This document shows, piece after piece, positions 29,431 to 38,947 of a stretch of DNA of 64,000 nt (position 1 is the stretch's first letter; each line of letters begins with the position of its first letter). Made by a program: the position numbers and the translations under genes. Under the pieces are notes generated by a model that had not been told where the DNA came from, ran no database searches, and worked only from the letters and a program-made list of their open reading frames with translations. This DNA comes from an uncultured Rickettsiales bacterium (GTDB taxonomy: Bacteria; Pseudomonadota; Alphaproteobacteria; Rickettsiales; UBA1997): contig CAKVGI010000001.1 of the NCBI GenBank assembly GCA_934747265.1, forward strand, positions 1-64,000, read 5' to 3'.

Positions 29431-30831
29431 ATGGACGCAAAAACTCATAAATTCACTCAATCAATTTTAAAAATGTATGACATTAGAGGTGTTTACAATA
29501 AAGATTTTAATAATACCGATGCTTACTTTATGGGTAAGGCCTATGGTACATTTTTAAGAAATTTAAATAAAAAAACCTGTGTTGTAGGAAGAGATGGCAG
29601 AGTCAGTTCCGAAGAAATACAAAAATATTTTATGGACGGACTAATTACTACTGGTATTAATGCAATAGATTTGGGGCTTGTTATGAGTCCTTGTATGTAT
29701 TGGTCTGTTTGGCATTTAAATGCTGATGCTGGTATGATTATTACAGCTTCTCACAATCCACCAGAATATAATGGGTTTAAAATGTTAACAAAAGAAGATC
29801 CTGTTTGGGGCGATGATATAAAGAAAATAGGAAAAATCGCCGAAAATGGTGATTTTGTAAGTGGCGATGGAAAAATTACAAAAGTTGATGTTAGAAATGA
29901 TTATATAAGATATGTATTATCATTTTTAAAATTAACTCCACAATCAAAAGCTTTAAATATAGTATTTGATACTGGAAATGGTGTTGTTGCTGATGTAATA
30001 CATGATGTTGTTAAAAATATACCAGGTAAACATAAATTCTTATATGATACAGTTAATGGAAGATTTCCTAACCATTTAGCCGATCCATCGCTTGAAAAAG
30101 AAATGCAAGACTTAAAAAATGCTGTTGTTGATGGTGGTTATGATTTAGGTATATCATACGATGGGGATGGTGATAGATTAGGTTTTATTGACAGAGAAGG
30201 TTATATTTACTTTGGTGATGAAATCCTTGATATTCTAATGAGACCATTTTTAAAAGAACATCCGCATGAAAAAGTGCTTTTTGAAATTTCTTCAAGCCAA
30301 GTTTTAGTTGATGATATTGAAAAGTTTGGCGGTATTCCTGTTATGTGGAAACCTGGACACTCAACATTTAAAGCCAAAATGAAAGAAGAGAATATTAAAA
30401 TTGCCGGCGAAACTTCATGTCATATCTATTATGGCGAAAATCATAACTTTGATGATAGTTTGGTCGCAACAATGAAAATGATTAACTTTTTAGCAAACGG
30501 AAATGAAACTTTGGAAGATATTAGAAAAACCTTTCCAAAAACATATTTGACTAAAAAAATCAAAATCAAGACACCAGATGATATTGTAAAATATACAGTT
30601 CCAGATAAAATTGCTGAAAGAATGAAGGCAGAAGGCAGAAAGGTAATTCAAATAGATGGAGCAAGGGTTTACACAAACAAAACTGATTGGTGGTTAATTA
30701 GAAGTTCTAACACAGAACCTGCAATGACAGCAAGAGCTGAAGCTATGAGCCCAGAGGGTTTAGAATTGTGCAAAAAAGAACTCAAAGAACAGTTAAATCT
30801 TGAAGGATTTAATATAAATTTTGATATTTAA
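29431..30831 (+). CDS. manB: phosphomannomutase/phosphoglucomutase
   Basis: A 466-residue alpha-D-phosphohexomutase. The catalytic serine loop is ITASHNPPEYNGFKM, the metal loop SYDGDGDRLGFID, the sugar-binding loop GETSCHIYYGEN and the phosphate-binding loop RSSNTEPAMTARAEA, in the normal order. The bacterial AlgC-like subtype interconverts hexose 6- and 1-phosphates and would supply mannose-1-P for GDP-mannose in the surface glycan. I chose the ATG at 29431; the frame runs open to a TTG at 29404. A strong terminator follows. Confidence 0.88.
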   Translation: MDAKTHKFTQSILKMYDIRGVYNKDFNNTDAYFMGKAYGTFLRNLNKKTCVVGRDGRVSSEEIQKYFMDGLITTGINAIDLGLVMSPCMYWSVWHLNADAGMIITASHNPPEYNGFKMLTKEDPVWGDDIKKIGKIAENGDFVSGDGKITKVDVRNDYIRYVLSFLKLTPQSKALNIVFDTGNGVVADVIHDVVKNIPGKHKFLYDTVNGRFPNHLADPSLEKEMQDLKNAVVDGGYDLGISYDGDGDRLGFIDREGYIYFGDEILDILMRPFLKEHPHEKVLFEISSSQVLVDDIEKFGGIPVMWKPGHSTFKAKMKEENIKIAGETSCHIYYGENHNFDDSLVATMKMINFLANGNETLEDIRKTFPKTYLTKKIKIKTPDDIVKYTVPDKIAERMKAEGRKVIQIDGARVYTNKTDWWLIRSSNTEPAMTARAEAMSPEGLELCKKELKEQLNLEGFNINFDI

Positions 30832-30853
30832 TTTTCATTAGTTAATATTGAAC

Positions 30854-30887
30854 GGTCAGCATAAAAAGTTATTGCTGACCATTTTTA
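30854..30887 (+). terminator. rho-independent terminator after phosphohexomutase
   Basis: GGTCAGCA and TGCTGACC with an 11-base loop, followed by ATTTTTAA. Confidence 0.85.
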
Positions 30888-30985
30888 ATATTTTTTTTAA
30901 TATAATAATTCAACTAAAAATAATCATTGCTTTTTTATTACATACTAATAATATGTAAATTATGTAAAATATTAAAAGGTATTTT

Positions 30986-31480
30986 ATGGCGCAAAGTATA
31001 AAATTAGCAATTATTAATCCAAAAGGCAAAAATGAGATTATTGAGTTTTTTGATTATAATTGTATCCATTGTAAAAGGGTGGCAAAAGTTATTGATAATT
31101 TTTTAAAAACTAGAAATGATATTAGAGTTGTACTAAGACCAATTCCTATATTGGGTCAAAGTTCATTATATACTACTCAAATAGGATATGCAATTTTATT
31201 GCTAGATACAGATAAATATCTTGATTTTTATAATATGGTTATGGATAGTTCTGATGGAATAGGCGAATTAATTTATGATATAACGGATAAAATAAATATT
31301 AATATAGAAGGATTAAAAACTATACTAAGAAATAATAATGATGATATAAAACAATCAATAGAAGATAATATTGATCTAGCTGATAAATTTGGAATACAAG
31401 GTACTCCATCGTTTATAGTAAATGGTAAGGTAATACAGGGTGAAATTGATGCAGAAACATTAGATAAAATATTTGCATAA
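30986..31480 (+). CDS. DsbA-family thiol-disulphide oxidoreductase-like protein without signal peptide
   Basis: A 164-residue thioredoxin-fold protein. The active site is FFDYNCIHCKR (CxxC, about residues 24-27), and the cis-proline loop is IQGTPSFIVNG near residue 140; the intervening helical insert is of DsbA/DsbG size. Family members normally act in the periplasm, but here the N-terminus (MAQSIKLAIINPKG) is not a signal peptide and stops lie just upstream in frame, so export is not evident. AAAGGT precedes the ATG. It converges with the MCE operon. Confidence 0.8.
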   Translation: MAQSIKLAIINPKGKNEIIEFFDYNCIHCKRVAKVIDNFLKTRNDIRVVLRPIPILGQSSLYTTQIGYAILLLDTDKYLDFYNMVMDSSDGIGELIYDITDKININIEGLKTILRNNNDDIKQSIEDNIDLADKFGIQGTPSFIVNGKVIQGEIDAETLDKIFA

Positions 31481-31491
31481 ATTATTACTTA

Positions 31492-32070
31492 TTATTTTTT
31501 TAGTTTACTTAATGTTTCTACTATCTTAAATGAAAGTTTTGAAACTAGTTCACTTTCTTTAATTACTAAGTCTTCATAAGTATTAGCTAAACTAGTTTTT
31601 AAAGAAATATTGTCAACTGTTAGTATATTGCCCATTTTATCTATTATAGAGTAGGAGGCTTCTAAATATACATTATCATTAAATTTTCCATCAAGTCTAT
31701 TCAAATAAATTAAAACTATATAATCAAAATTTTTATTAAATGAGTTAACGGATTTTATTATACTATTATTCATATATGATGACATATTGAGTACAATATT
31801 TCTTTCAAGTGAGTTTGTTAGAGGTTCTGCCCATCTATTAAAATCGGACATATTTAATTCACCCTCATTATTTTTCATTGTAATAATTTCTTGTCTATCT
31901 AAATATCCCGCAATATAAATTATATCAATACCAACCATTTTATTTTTTCCATCAAATACAATATCAGATTGAGACACTGGTGTTAAAACATAAAAATTTG
32001 ATGGTTGCGTTCTTCCTCCAAAACAAGAGGATAATAAAAGTAAAATGAGAATATAGTAAATTTTTTTCAT
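31492..32070 (-). CDS. PqiC-like ABC-transport auxiliary lipoprotein
   Basis: A 192-residue lipoprotein: the signal MKKIYYILILLLLSSCFGG has a lipobox LSSC with the Cys at residue 16. The mature part contains FYVLTP and a domain of the ABC_trans_aux (DUF330/PqiC) type, ending in helices. It is the last of four minus-strand genes, 3 bp after the MCE gene. In PqiABC/Let systems the outer-membrane lipoprotein cooperates with the MCE protein in lipid transport across the envelope. Confidence 0.8.
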   Translation of the reverse strand: MKKIYYILILLLLSSCFGGRTQPSNFYVLTPVSQSDIVFDGKNKMVGIDIIYIAGYLDRQEIITMKNNEGELNMSDFNRWAEPLTNSLERNIVLNMSSYMNNSIIKSVNSFNKNFDYIVLIYLNRLDGKFNDNVYLEASYSIIDKMGNILTVDNISLKTSLANTYEDLVIKESELVSKLSFKIVETLSKLKK

Positions 32071-32073
32071 ATC

Positions 32074-32904
32074 TTACCTACCTTTTCCTTTTAATATTGA
32101 TTCAGGATGCCTCTCTAAATAATCAAATAAGTTTTTTAATGAATTTGATGCTTCACTAATATCAATCATTGTTTTGTTAAAATTATTTATGATTATTGGT
32201 AAAGTGTTAATATTGTTTGAAATAATGCCATTGATATTATCCGACAAAACACTAACTTTTTGTGAAGCAATATTTACATTTTCCGTCATTTTGATTACTT
32301 GTTCAAGAGCTATTGGAAATTGTTTATTAAAATTAATCAAAAATTCATCAAATTTTTTTATAATATCTTGAATTGGTAAATCTTGTATTCCTTGCGATAA
32401 TTCACCTATTGGAGATAATACTGTTGGTATTTCTAATACTCCTTCAAAAAAATATTTATTTCTAAAAACTGGTTGTACTTTTGGCATCATTGCTAACTCT
32501 ATCATTAATTGTCCGGTTAAATAACTTTGTGTAATTAATTTTGCTTTTAGACCATTTTTTACCAAATCCTCTAAAAACACCGTGTGATTTTTACTCCAAA
32601 AACTACTTCTTGCCCTGAAATTTTGATTTTCATTTAATTTTATAAAAACAGGAATATTAAATCCTTTTCCATCTTTTTCTGGTATTAAATCTATTTTAAT
32701 AACCTGACCTATCTCAACTCCTCTAAATGATACAGGTGAACCTATTGATAGACCATTTATTGATTCATTAAAAAACATGACAAGTTTATCATCTTTTAAT
32801 CTAAACGCTTTAATACCAGAAAGTGAAATTATTATAGTAAGAAATAAAATAATACTGGTAATAGAAAAGAATCCAATTAATTTTTTATTAGGTTTTTTAA
32901 TCAT
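32074..32904 (-). CDS. MCE-domain (MlaD/PqiB-like) membrane-anchored lipid transport protein
   Basis: A 276-residue protein with an N-terminal membrane anchor (about residues 10-30) and an MCE domain from about 38 to 125 (MFFNESINGLSIGSPVSFRGVEIGQV). The C-terminal half is a long helix (to about 270). The single MCE domain with a helical tail fits MlaD/LetB-type assemblies that form periplasmic rings or tubes. It overlaps the ATPase gene by 8 bp and is followed by the lipoprotein. Confidence 0.88.
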   Translation of the reverse strand: MIKKPNKKLIGFFSITSIILFLTIIISLSGIKAFRLKDDKLVMFFNESINGLSIGSPVSFRGVEIGQVIKIDLIPEKDGKGFNIPVFIKLNENQNFRARSSFWSKNHTVFLEDLVKNGLKAKLITQSYLTGQLMIELAMMPKVQPVFRNKYFFEGVLEIPTVLSPIGELSQGIQDLPIQDIIKKFDEFLINFNKQFPIALEQVIKMTENVNIASQKVSVLSDNINGIISNNINTLPIIINNFNKTMIDISEASNSLKNLFDYLERHPESILKGKGR

Positions 32905-33679
32905 TTCCTTTTTCTCCTCTGGTTAAAAATTTTAATACTTTATTATTTGGTGGATATTTTAATAATTCAGTTGGTTTTCCATATCCTATTATACTTTTTG
33001 TATCCCCATCTAAAAAAATTGAGTTAGTTCCAATATTAAAAATAGAATTTAATTCATGACTAACTATTATAATAGTTGTTCCTAAACTTTGGTTGATTTC
33101 TATTATTAAATCATCCAACAATTTTGAACTAACTGGATCAAGACCTGCGGATGGTTCATCAAAATATACAATTTTGGGATCAAGAGCTAATGCTCGTGCA
33201 AAACCAGCTCTTTTTTTCATTCCACCACTTATTTCTGATGGATAAAAATTCTCAAAACCACCAAGTCCAACTAATGATAATTTTAAAGAAACTAAATTGT
33301 CTATTTCACTTTGCGAATATTCCGTATATTGTTGTAATGGCAAAGCTACATTTTCTGCAAGAGTCATAGAGCTAAATAATGCACCACTTTGATATAATAT
33401 TCCACATTTTCGCATTATTAAATCTTTTACCTCTTTATCGGAATGCCAAAAATCATAACCGTCAATAAAAACACTACCAGAATCTGGTTCTTTTAGACCG
33501 GTTAATACACTTAACAATGTACTTTTTCCACAACCACTAGCCCCCATTATTACAAAAATATCATTTTTATTTATTGTAAAATCAATATTATTTGCGATTA
33601 CAAAATCTCCATAAGCAATGGTTAAATTTTTTGCTTCTATCTCTACCATTTTTACTTCATTTTGTTCGTCGTTTATCAT
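32897..33679 (-). CDS. mlaF: ABC transporter ATP-binding protein, MlaF type
   Basis: A 260-residue ABC ATPase from the ATG at 33679, which overlaps the permease stop as ATGA (a GTG nine bases upstream is less likely). Walker A is MGASGCGKSTLLS, the signature SEISGGMKKRAGFARAL, and Walker B IVYFDEPSAGLDPVS followed by IIIVSHEL. The GGMKKR signature variant is typical of MlaF/MCE-linked ATPases. It powers phospholipid movement with the permease. Confidence 0.92.
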   Translation of the reverse strand: MINDEQNEVKMVEIEAKNLTIAYGDFVIANNIDFTINKNDIFVIMGASGCGKSTLLSVLTGLKEPDSGSVFIDGYDFWHSDKEVKDLIMRKCGILYQSGALFSSMTLAENVALPLQQYTEYSQSEIDNLVSLKLSLVGLGGFENFYPSEISGGMKKRAGFARALALDPKIVYFDEPSAGLDPVSSKLLDDLIIEINQSLGTTIIIVSHELNSIFNIGTNSIFLDGDTKSIIGYGKPTELLKYPPNNKVLKFLTRGEKGND

Positions 33680-34791
33680 AATCCCCACACCTCACAGAAA
33701 AAAGTAATAATGCCAGTAGCAATAACAATCCAAACTATTGATGACACAACAGCTTGTGTTGTAGCCTTTCCAACACTATCAGCATCATGTCCACAATTAA
33801 TACCATAATAACAACCACATAATGCAATTATCCAACCATAAACATAACCATGAAATACCCCTATTAGAAAGTTTTTCAAATCCAAAGCGTTCATGGATAA
33901 TTTCCAATACTCTCCAAAAGGTATACCAAGCATTAAAGTTCCAACACTAGCACCGCCAAAAATTCCCATAATGTCGGCAAACATACTTAAAAACGGCATT
34001 ATTATTGTCATAGATAATAGTCGTGGTAATGTTAAAAAATCCATAACTGGTATTCCCATTGTTTTTAATGCATTTATTTCTTCGTTTACTTGCATAGTTC
34101 CAATAGTGGCAGCATATGAAGCACCAGTTCGTCCAGCCATAATAATACCAGCCATTGCAGGCCCCATAATTCTAACCATACCTATTGCAACCAAGCTTGC
34201 AACGTAAATTTGCGCACCAAATAATTTTAATTGAACTGTTCCTACAAATGCAAGGATTAATCCAATCATAAAACTAATCAATGAAACTATTGGTAAAGCT
34301 TTATAACCAGCATTTTCAAAGGCAAATAGAAAATCAACTTTCCGCATAATTGCCTGTCCAGTAAAAAAATTTAAAAGAGATTTCAGAGATTGCATAAAAA
34401 AAGTGAAACCTTTTCTAAAACTTGTATATTTTTTTAAAACAAAATCACCAACTTTCTCTAAAAAATCCATTTTTTCGGTATTTTGTGATGTTGTAATTTT
34501 TCTATCAGAAGAGAAAGCTAATTTGATCAATCTTTTTATATTATCTGGTAAATTTGTATCATTAAATTCAATATTTTTATTTATAATTAGTTTTTTTATT
34601 TCATATATTATAACAATTAAACTTGAATCCCATTTTAACAATTTATTAGTGTTAAAACTAATACTTTTAATATTAGATTTATTTATATCATCAAATAATT
34701 TAGCTATGGTATTATTATCATTAAAAAGCAAGAAATCTCCGCTGAAAGTGATTTCTAATTCTTTATCTTTAATAATAAAATCTAAACCCAT
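33676..34791 (-). CDS. mlaE: MlaE-type permease with N-terminal STAS domain
   Basis: A 371-residue protein. The first about 95 residues form a STAS-like domain (ITFSGDFLLFNDNNTI ... SFNTNKLLKWDSSLI), the counterpart of MlaB, fused to an MlaE permease. The permease part has FVGTVQLKLFGAQIYVA, AGRTGASYAATIGTM and a final GCYYGINCGHDADSVGKATTQAVV, all conserved in MlaE. The fused STAS replaces the separate MlaB subunit of gammaproteobacteria. It is the first gene of the four-gene operon. Confidence 0.92.
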   Translation of the reverse strand: MGLDFIIKDKELEITFSGDFLLFNDNNTIAKLFDDINKSNIKSISFNTNKLLKWDSSLIVIIYEIKKLIINKNIEFNDTNLPDNIKRLIKLAFSSDRKITTSQNTEKMDFLEKVGDFVLKKYTSFRKGFTFFMQSLKSLLNFFTGQAIMRKVDFLFAFENAGYKALPIVSLISFMIGLILAFVGTVQLKLFGAQIYVASLVAIGMVRIMGPAMAGIIMAGRTGASYAATIGTMQVNEEINALKTMGIPVMDFLTLPRLLSMTIIMPFLSMFADIMGIFGGASVGTLMLGIPFGEYWKLSMNALDLKNFLIGVFHGYVYGWIIALCGCYYGINCGHDADSVGKATTQAVVSSIVWIVIATGIITFFCEVWGL

Positions 34792-34881
34792 AGCTTATTC
34801 AACTTTTAATATATAGTAAATTTATAAAATATTTAAAATAAGTCAAGAATTTATTATTTATTCATATAATCTTACATAATT

Positions 34882-36300
34882 TTAATAGCTTTTTGCAACA
34901 ATAACCCTATCACTTTCATTAAATGGTATACATCTAAATGATAGAGCATTAGTGTCCATAAACTCTTGCAATTCTTTATCTCCAAAAAACTTGAATGGAA
35001 TATTGAAAAATTTAACATTTGACACAGCGAGTTTTTTTAATTCTTCAATAGTTTCAACTCTTATTGTATTTTTTTCTAAATTTTCCTTTGTTTTTTGTAA
35101 TAAACAATTTTGTAAATCGTCCAAAATTGATTGGCATTTTTCAATAAATTCTTCAAAAGGAAGAGAATTTTTTTCCATTATTTTGTCTCTTCTAACAAAG
35201 AAAATTGAATTATTTTCCATATCCCTTTCACCAATTTCAAGTCTTAAAGGAGCGCCTTTTCTTACCCAATTCCACTTTTTGTTTTGTGGTGTGTCATAAC
35301 TATCATCAATTAAAACTCGGCAATTTAAACCATTTTTGATTTTATTACAGTATTCTTTTATAGATTCAGCCTTTGTTTCATCGTGTATAACTGGAATAAT
35401 TACAACTTGATATGGAGCAATCATAGGTGGCAATACAAGTCCATCATCATCACTATGACTCATTATTAAACCACCAATACTTCTGGTAGAAAAGCCCCAA
35501 GATGAAGTCCAAGCAAATTGTTCTTCTTGATTTTCGTTTGTAAATTTTATATTGCTTGCGTGTGCGAAATTTTGTCCTAAATTGTGAGAAGTACAAGATT
35601 GTAATGCTTTTCCGTCTTGCATCATGCTTTCCATGGTGTAAGTTTTATCAGCACCGGCAAATTTTTCGTCTTCTGTTTTTTGTCCACAAATACCATGAAT
35701 TGCTAGATAGTTTTCAAAAATGTCATTATATACATCAAGCATTGTTCTAGCATTTTCATCAGCTTCTTTTTGAGTTGCAAAGGCACAATGTCCTTCTTGC
35801 CAGAAAAATTCGCTGGTTCTTAAAAATAGTCTAGGTCGCATTTCCCATCTAAAAACATTTGCCCATTGATTGATTTTTAAAGGCAAATCCCTATATGATT
35901 TAACCCATTTTGAAAAACTTTCACCAATAATAGTTTCGGATGTAGGTCTTAAAATGTAAGGTTTTTCAAGTTTTCCGTCTGGCAATAATTCGCCATCTTT
36001 TTCAATAAGTCTGTGGTGTGTAATTACAACGCATTCTTTTGCAAAACCTGATACGTGTTCAGCCTCTCTTTCCATTAATTCAACGGGAATCAACGCTGGA
36101 AAACACGCATTTTGAACTCCATGTTCTTTAATTTTTTTATCCAATGCATTTTTTATATTTTCCCAAATAGCATAACCGTACGGTTTTATAACCATGGCAC
36201 CCCTTGTGCTTGAATTTTCTGCTAAATCAGCTTTAGCAACAACTTCTTGATACCATTCTGGAAAATTTTCTTCTCTTGTTATATTTAATGCGTGTTTCAT
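34882..36300 (-). CDS. proS: prolyl-tRNA synthetase, archaeal/eukaryotic type
   Basis: A 472-residue class II synthetase. Motif 2 region WANVFRWEMRPRLFLRTSEFFWQEGHCAF and the preceding LRPTSETIIGESFSKW belong to the archaeal/eukaryotic-like ProRS branch, as does the C-terminal zinc-less domain ending in KSY. Motif 3 is seen near GWGFSTRSIGGLIMSHSDDDG. Standard alphaproteobacterial ProRS is a bacterial-type enzyme of about 440 residues without this architecture. It probably charges tRNA-Pro in the normal way. The type suggests replacement by transfer. Confidence 0.92.
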   Translation of the reverse strand: MKHALNITREENFPEWYQEVVAKADLAENSSTRGAMVIKPYGYAIWENIKNALDKKIKEHGVQNACFPALIPVELMEREAEHVSGFAKECVVITHHRLIEKDGELLPDGKLEKPYILRPTSETIIGESFSKWVKSYRDLPLKINQWANVFRWEMRPRLFLRTSEFFWQEGHCAFATQKEADENARTMLDVYNDIFENYLAIHGICGQKTEDEKFAGADKTYTMESMMQDGKALQSCTSHNLGQNFAHASNIKFTNENQEEQFAWTSSWGFSTRSIGGLIMSHSDDDGLVLPPMIAPYQVVIIPVIHDETKAESIKEYCNKIKNGLNCRVLIDDSYDTPQNKKWNWVRKGAPLRLEIGERDMENNSIFFVRRDKIMEKNSLPFEEFIEKCQSILDDLQNCLLQKTKENLEKNTIRVETIEELKKLAVSNVKFFNIPFKFFGDKELQEFMDTNALSFRCIPFNESDRVIVAKSY

Positions 36301-36448
36301 TTTTTTAAAAATATTTTTTTATATAGAAAATGTATTAAATATATTTTATTTATCAAGATTTAATTTTATATCTAAACTATTCATATAAAACTTGAAAATA
36401 ATTTATTAGTATATATCCTTAATGTAGTAATTATGAATAACTTATAGT

Positions 36449-37594
36449 ATGTTCAATAGAACAAAAATAAATTTGATTAATAAATGGTGGTTCTCTATTG
36501 ATAGAGTAATATTATTTCTAATTATAGTAACATTAGCTATTGGTAATATATTTACAGCGCTAGCAAGTCCAGTTGTTGCAAATAGAATAGGAATTAATCC
36601 TCACCTCTTTATTATAAAAAATTTAATCTTTTCATTTATTGGATTATTTATTGTTTTACTCTTTTCAACATTAAATGAAGAACAGATAATAAACATTTCT
36701 TATATTTGTTTTATTATATTAATATTTGTTTTAATTATTGTTTTGTTTGTTGGTACACAAAATAAAGGTGCTAGACGTTGGATTAGAATATTTGGTTTTT
36801 CCTTACAACCATCGGAAATTATAAAGCCTTTCTTTATAATTACAGTTTCAAATATATTATCTAGATTTAAAAGAATAGAGAATCTTCATATAATAGTTTC
36901 GTTGATTTTATACACTATATTAGCTATTTTACTTGTATTGCAACCAGATATTGGAATGTTAATTTTAATTTCTTGTGTGTTTTTTACATCATTATTTTTA
37001 GTTGGTATAAAACTCAAATATTTTATATGGTTATTTATTGCATTTATCATAACTTTTACTTTACTATATTTTACTTTTCCACATTTTCATTATAGAATAA
37101 ATTCATTTGTGAATAGTGCATTTTTAGGTGGTGAGACAAACTATCAAGTAAAAAAATCAATATCAGCTTTTTCTTCTGGTGGATTACTTGGTAAAGGTCC
37201 TTTTGAAGGAGCCATAAAAAATCATATACCAGACGCTCATACTGACTTTATTTTTTCTGTTATAGGAGAAGAATTTGGTTCTATTGCTTGTATATTTATA
37301 ATATCAATCTTTTTCTTTATTTCTTTTAGATTGATGTTAAAAACCACAAAAGAAACTGATTTATTTAAATATATATCAATCAATTGTTTAAGTTTAATAT
37401 TTGTTTTTCAAGCAATTATAAATATTGGTGTTACATTGAATCTTTTGCCAACAAAAGGTATGACTTTACCTTTAATAAGTTATGGTGGTTCATCAATGAT
37501 AGGAACGTCTATAACCTTAGGACTTTTACTTGCTTTAACAAAACAAAATTATGGCAAACATTATAATTTAAGGAGTTTAATAATTGGATTATGA
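36449..37594 (+). CDS. ftsW: FtsW/RodA-family peptidoglycan glycosyltransferase
   Basis: A 381-residue SEDS protein with about ten hydrophobic segments. Family motifs are KGARRWIRIFGFSLQPSEI (near residue 110), QPDIGMLILI, and LLPTKGMTLPLISYGGSSMI near the C-terminus. The last is the FtsW-type signature, so I prefer FtsW over RodA. SEDS proteins polymerise lipid II with a class B PBP at the septum. The gene ends as ATGA, overlapping trmL by 4 bp. Confidence 0.85.
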   Translation: MFNRTKINLINKWWFSIDRVILFLIIVTLAIGNIFTALASPVVANRIGINPHLFIIKNLIFSFIGLFIVLLFSTLNEEQIINISYICFIILIFVLIIVLFVGTQNKGARRWIRIFGFSLQPSEIIKPFFIITVSNILSRFKRIENLHIIVSLILYTILAILLVLQPDIGMLILISCVFFTSLFLVGIKLKYFIWLFIAFIITFTLLYFTFPHFHYRINSFVNSAFLGGETNYQVKKSISAFSSGGLLGKGPFEGAIKNHIPDAHTDFIFSVIGEEFGSIACIFIISIFFFISFRLMLKTTKETDLFKYISINCLSLIFVFQAIINIGVTLNLLPTKGMTLPLISYGGSSMIGTSITLGLLLALTKQNYGKHYNLRSLIIGL

Positions 37595-38034
37595 AAGTAG
37601 CTTTATATGAACCAGATATAGCTGGTAATGTTGGTACGATTATTAGAATGTGTGCTTGTTTAGGTCTTGATTTAGATATTATAGAACCTTGTGGTTTTCC
37701 ATTTAATAAAGAAAAAATAAAAAAATCTGGATTAGATTATATAGATAAAGTTAAAATTACTAGATATGTTTCTTTTGATGAATTTAAAGAAAAAAATAAA
37801 GATTCAAGAATTGTGTTATTAACCACAAAAGCATCCGTAGAGTATACCTCTTATAAGTTTAATGAAAATGATATATTGATGGTTGGAAGAGAAAGTGCTG
37901 GTGTTCCAGAAAATGTACATAATTCTGTTGATGGTAGAGTTGTTATTAAAATGCAAGAGAATACTAGATGTTTAAATGTTGCAATTAGCTTAGCAATGGT
38001 TGTTGGAGAAGTATTGAGACAAATTAATTGTTGA
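37591..38034 (+). CDS. trmL: tRNA (cytidine(34)-2'-O)-methyltransferase TrmL
   Basis: A 147-residue SPOUT methyltransferase. The start MKVALYEPDIAGNVGTIIR is the TrmL/YibK motif 1; the AdoMet-binding trefoil knot is seen in DILMVGRESAGVPENVH and RCLNVAISLAMVVGEVLRQ. TrmL methylates the wobble base of tRNA-Leu. It is translationally coupled to ftsW (ATGA overlap). Confidence 0.9.
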   Translation: MKVALYEPDIAGNVGTIIRMCACLGLDLDIIEPCGFPFNKEKIKKSGLDYIDKVKITRYVSFDEFKEKNKDSRIVLLTTKASVEYTSYKFNENDILMVGRESAGVPENVHNSVDGRVVIKMQENTRCLNVAISLAMVVGEVLRQINC

Positions 38035-38114
38035 TATTTTTTTAATATAAAAGAATATTATTGACAATTAACTTACTTTTTTTACCATAATTTTACTAAA
38101 ATATTAAAAAAAAT

Positions 38115-38879
38115 ATGACAAAAATTGTTTTTTGGGATTACGATGGAACATTGATCGACAGTGAAATAATATATAAAGATTCTTTGAATGCTTTTCTAAA
38201 AGAAAATAAGTTTGGTTTAAAAGAAATTGATGATGGTTTCTTTTATAAATGTATTTCAGGACATCATCCAGAAGAATTTTTGTTAGATCTTGAAAAACAA
38301 GGTTTTGTGAAAAATTCAGAAAGTATTAATCCAGAAGATACTAGAAAATATTATAATGATTTTTTTGCTAATTTAAAAGAAGGTGAGTTAAAAATAGTTG
38401 ATAATATAGATAAAACAATTGATAAACTTTCAAGGTATAAAGATATTTTTATGTGTATTACCTCATCCTCTTTTAGGAATGGTTTTATGATTAAAAGTTC
38501 TCGTGCTAAAAATAATATTTTAAATAAATATTTTAATGTAGATAAAAATGTTTATTTATGTGGTTCATTAAGTAATTGTCGTTTCAAACCTTTTCCTGAT
38601 GTTTTTATTTATGCATTTAAAGACATAGTAAATAAAAATAATATCAAATTAAAAGATGGAGATAAATTATTTATTGTTGAAGATTCAAAAGCTGGTTGTG
38701 AAGCTGGAAAAAGTTTTAAACAAGAATATGGCAATATTATTGATATTAAAATTATTGGCTATACTGCTAGTATGCGATTTAAAGAATATAAAACAGAGTA
38801 TACTAAAAAATTAATAAATGCTGGTGCGGATATTATTGCAAAAACATCTGAGGAAATATTTAAAATTATTACTGATTAA
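38115..38879 (+). CDS. HAD-superfamily hydrolase (phosphoglycolate-phosphatase-like)
   Basis: A 254-residue protein. Motif I is VFWDYDGTLIDSE (DxDGT, residues 8-12), with a helical cap (about 20-90), motif II near ITSSSFRNG, a Lys in RFKPFPDVF, and motif IV LFIVEDSKAGCEAG. This is the HAD class IA pattern of small-molecule phosphatases. The substrate is unknown. An insertion around GNIIDIKIIGYTASMRFKEY is unusual in length. Confidence 0.8.
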   Translation: MTKIVFWDYDGTLIDSEIIYKDSLNAFLKENKFGLKEIDDGFFYKCISGHHPEEFLLDLEKQGFVKNSESINPEDTRKYYNDFFANLKEGELKIVDNIDKTIDKLSRYKDIFMCITSSSFRNGFMIKSSRAKNNILNKYFNVDKNVYLCGSLSNCRFKPFPDVFIYAFKDIVNKNNIKLKDGDKLFIVEDSKAGCEAGKSFKQEYGNIIDIKIIGYTASMRFKEYKTEYTKKLINAGADIIAKTSEEIFKIITD

Positions 38880-38947
38880 TATTGACAAAAAGTATTAGTA
38901 TTGGTTATTTTTATAGTGTGTTTGTTTAAATAATTTTTTGGTTGAAT

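Noticed and set aside
33151..33369. Plus-strand frames antisense to the Mla operon and proS
   Set aside because: They overlap well-supported genes on the other strand and show no family features.
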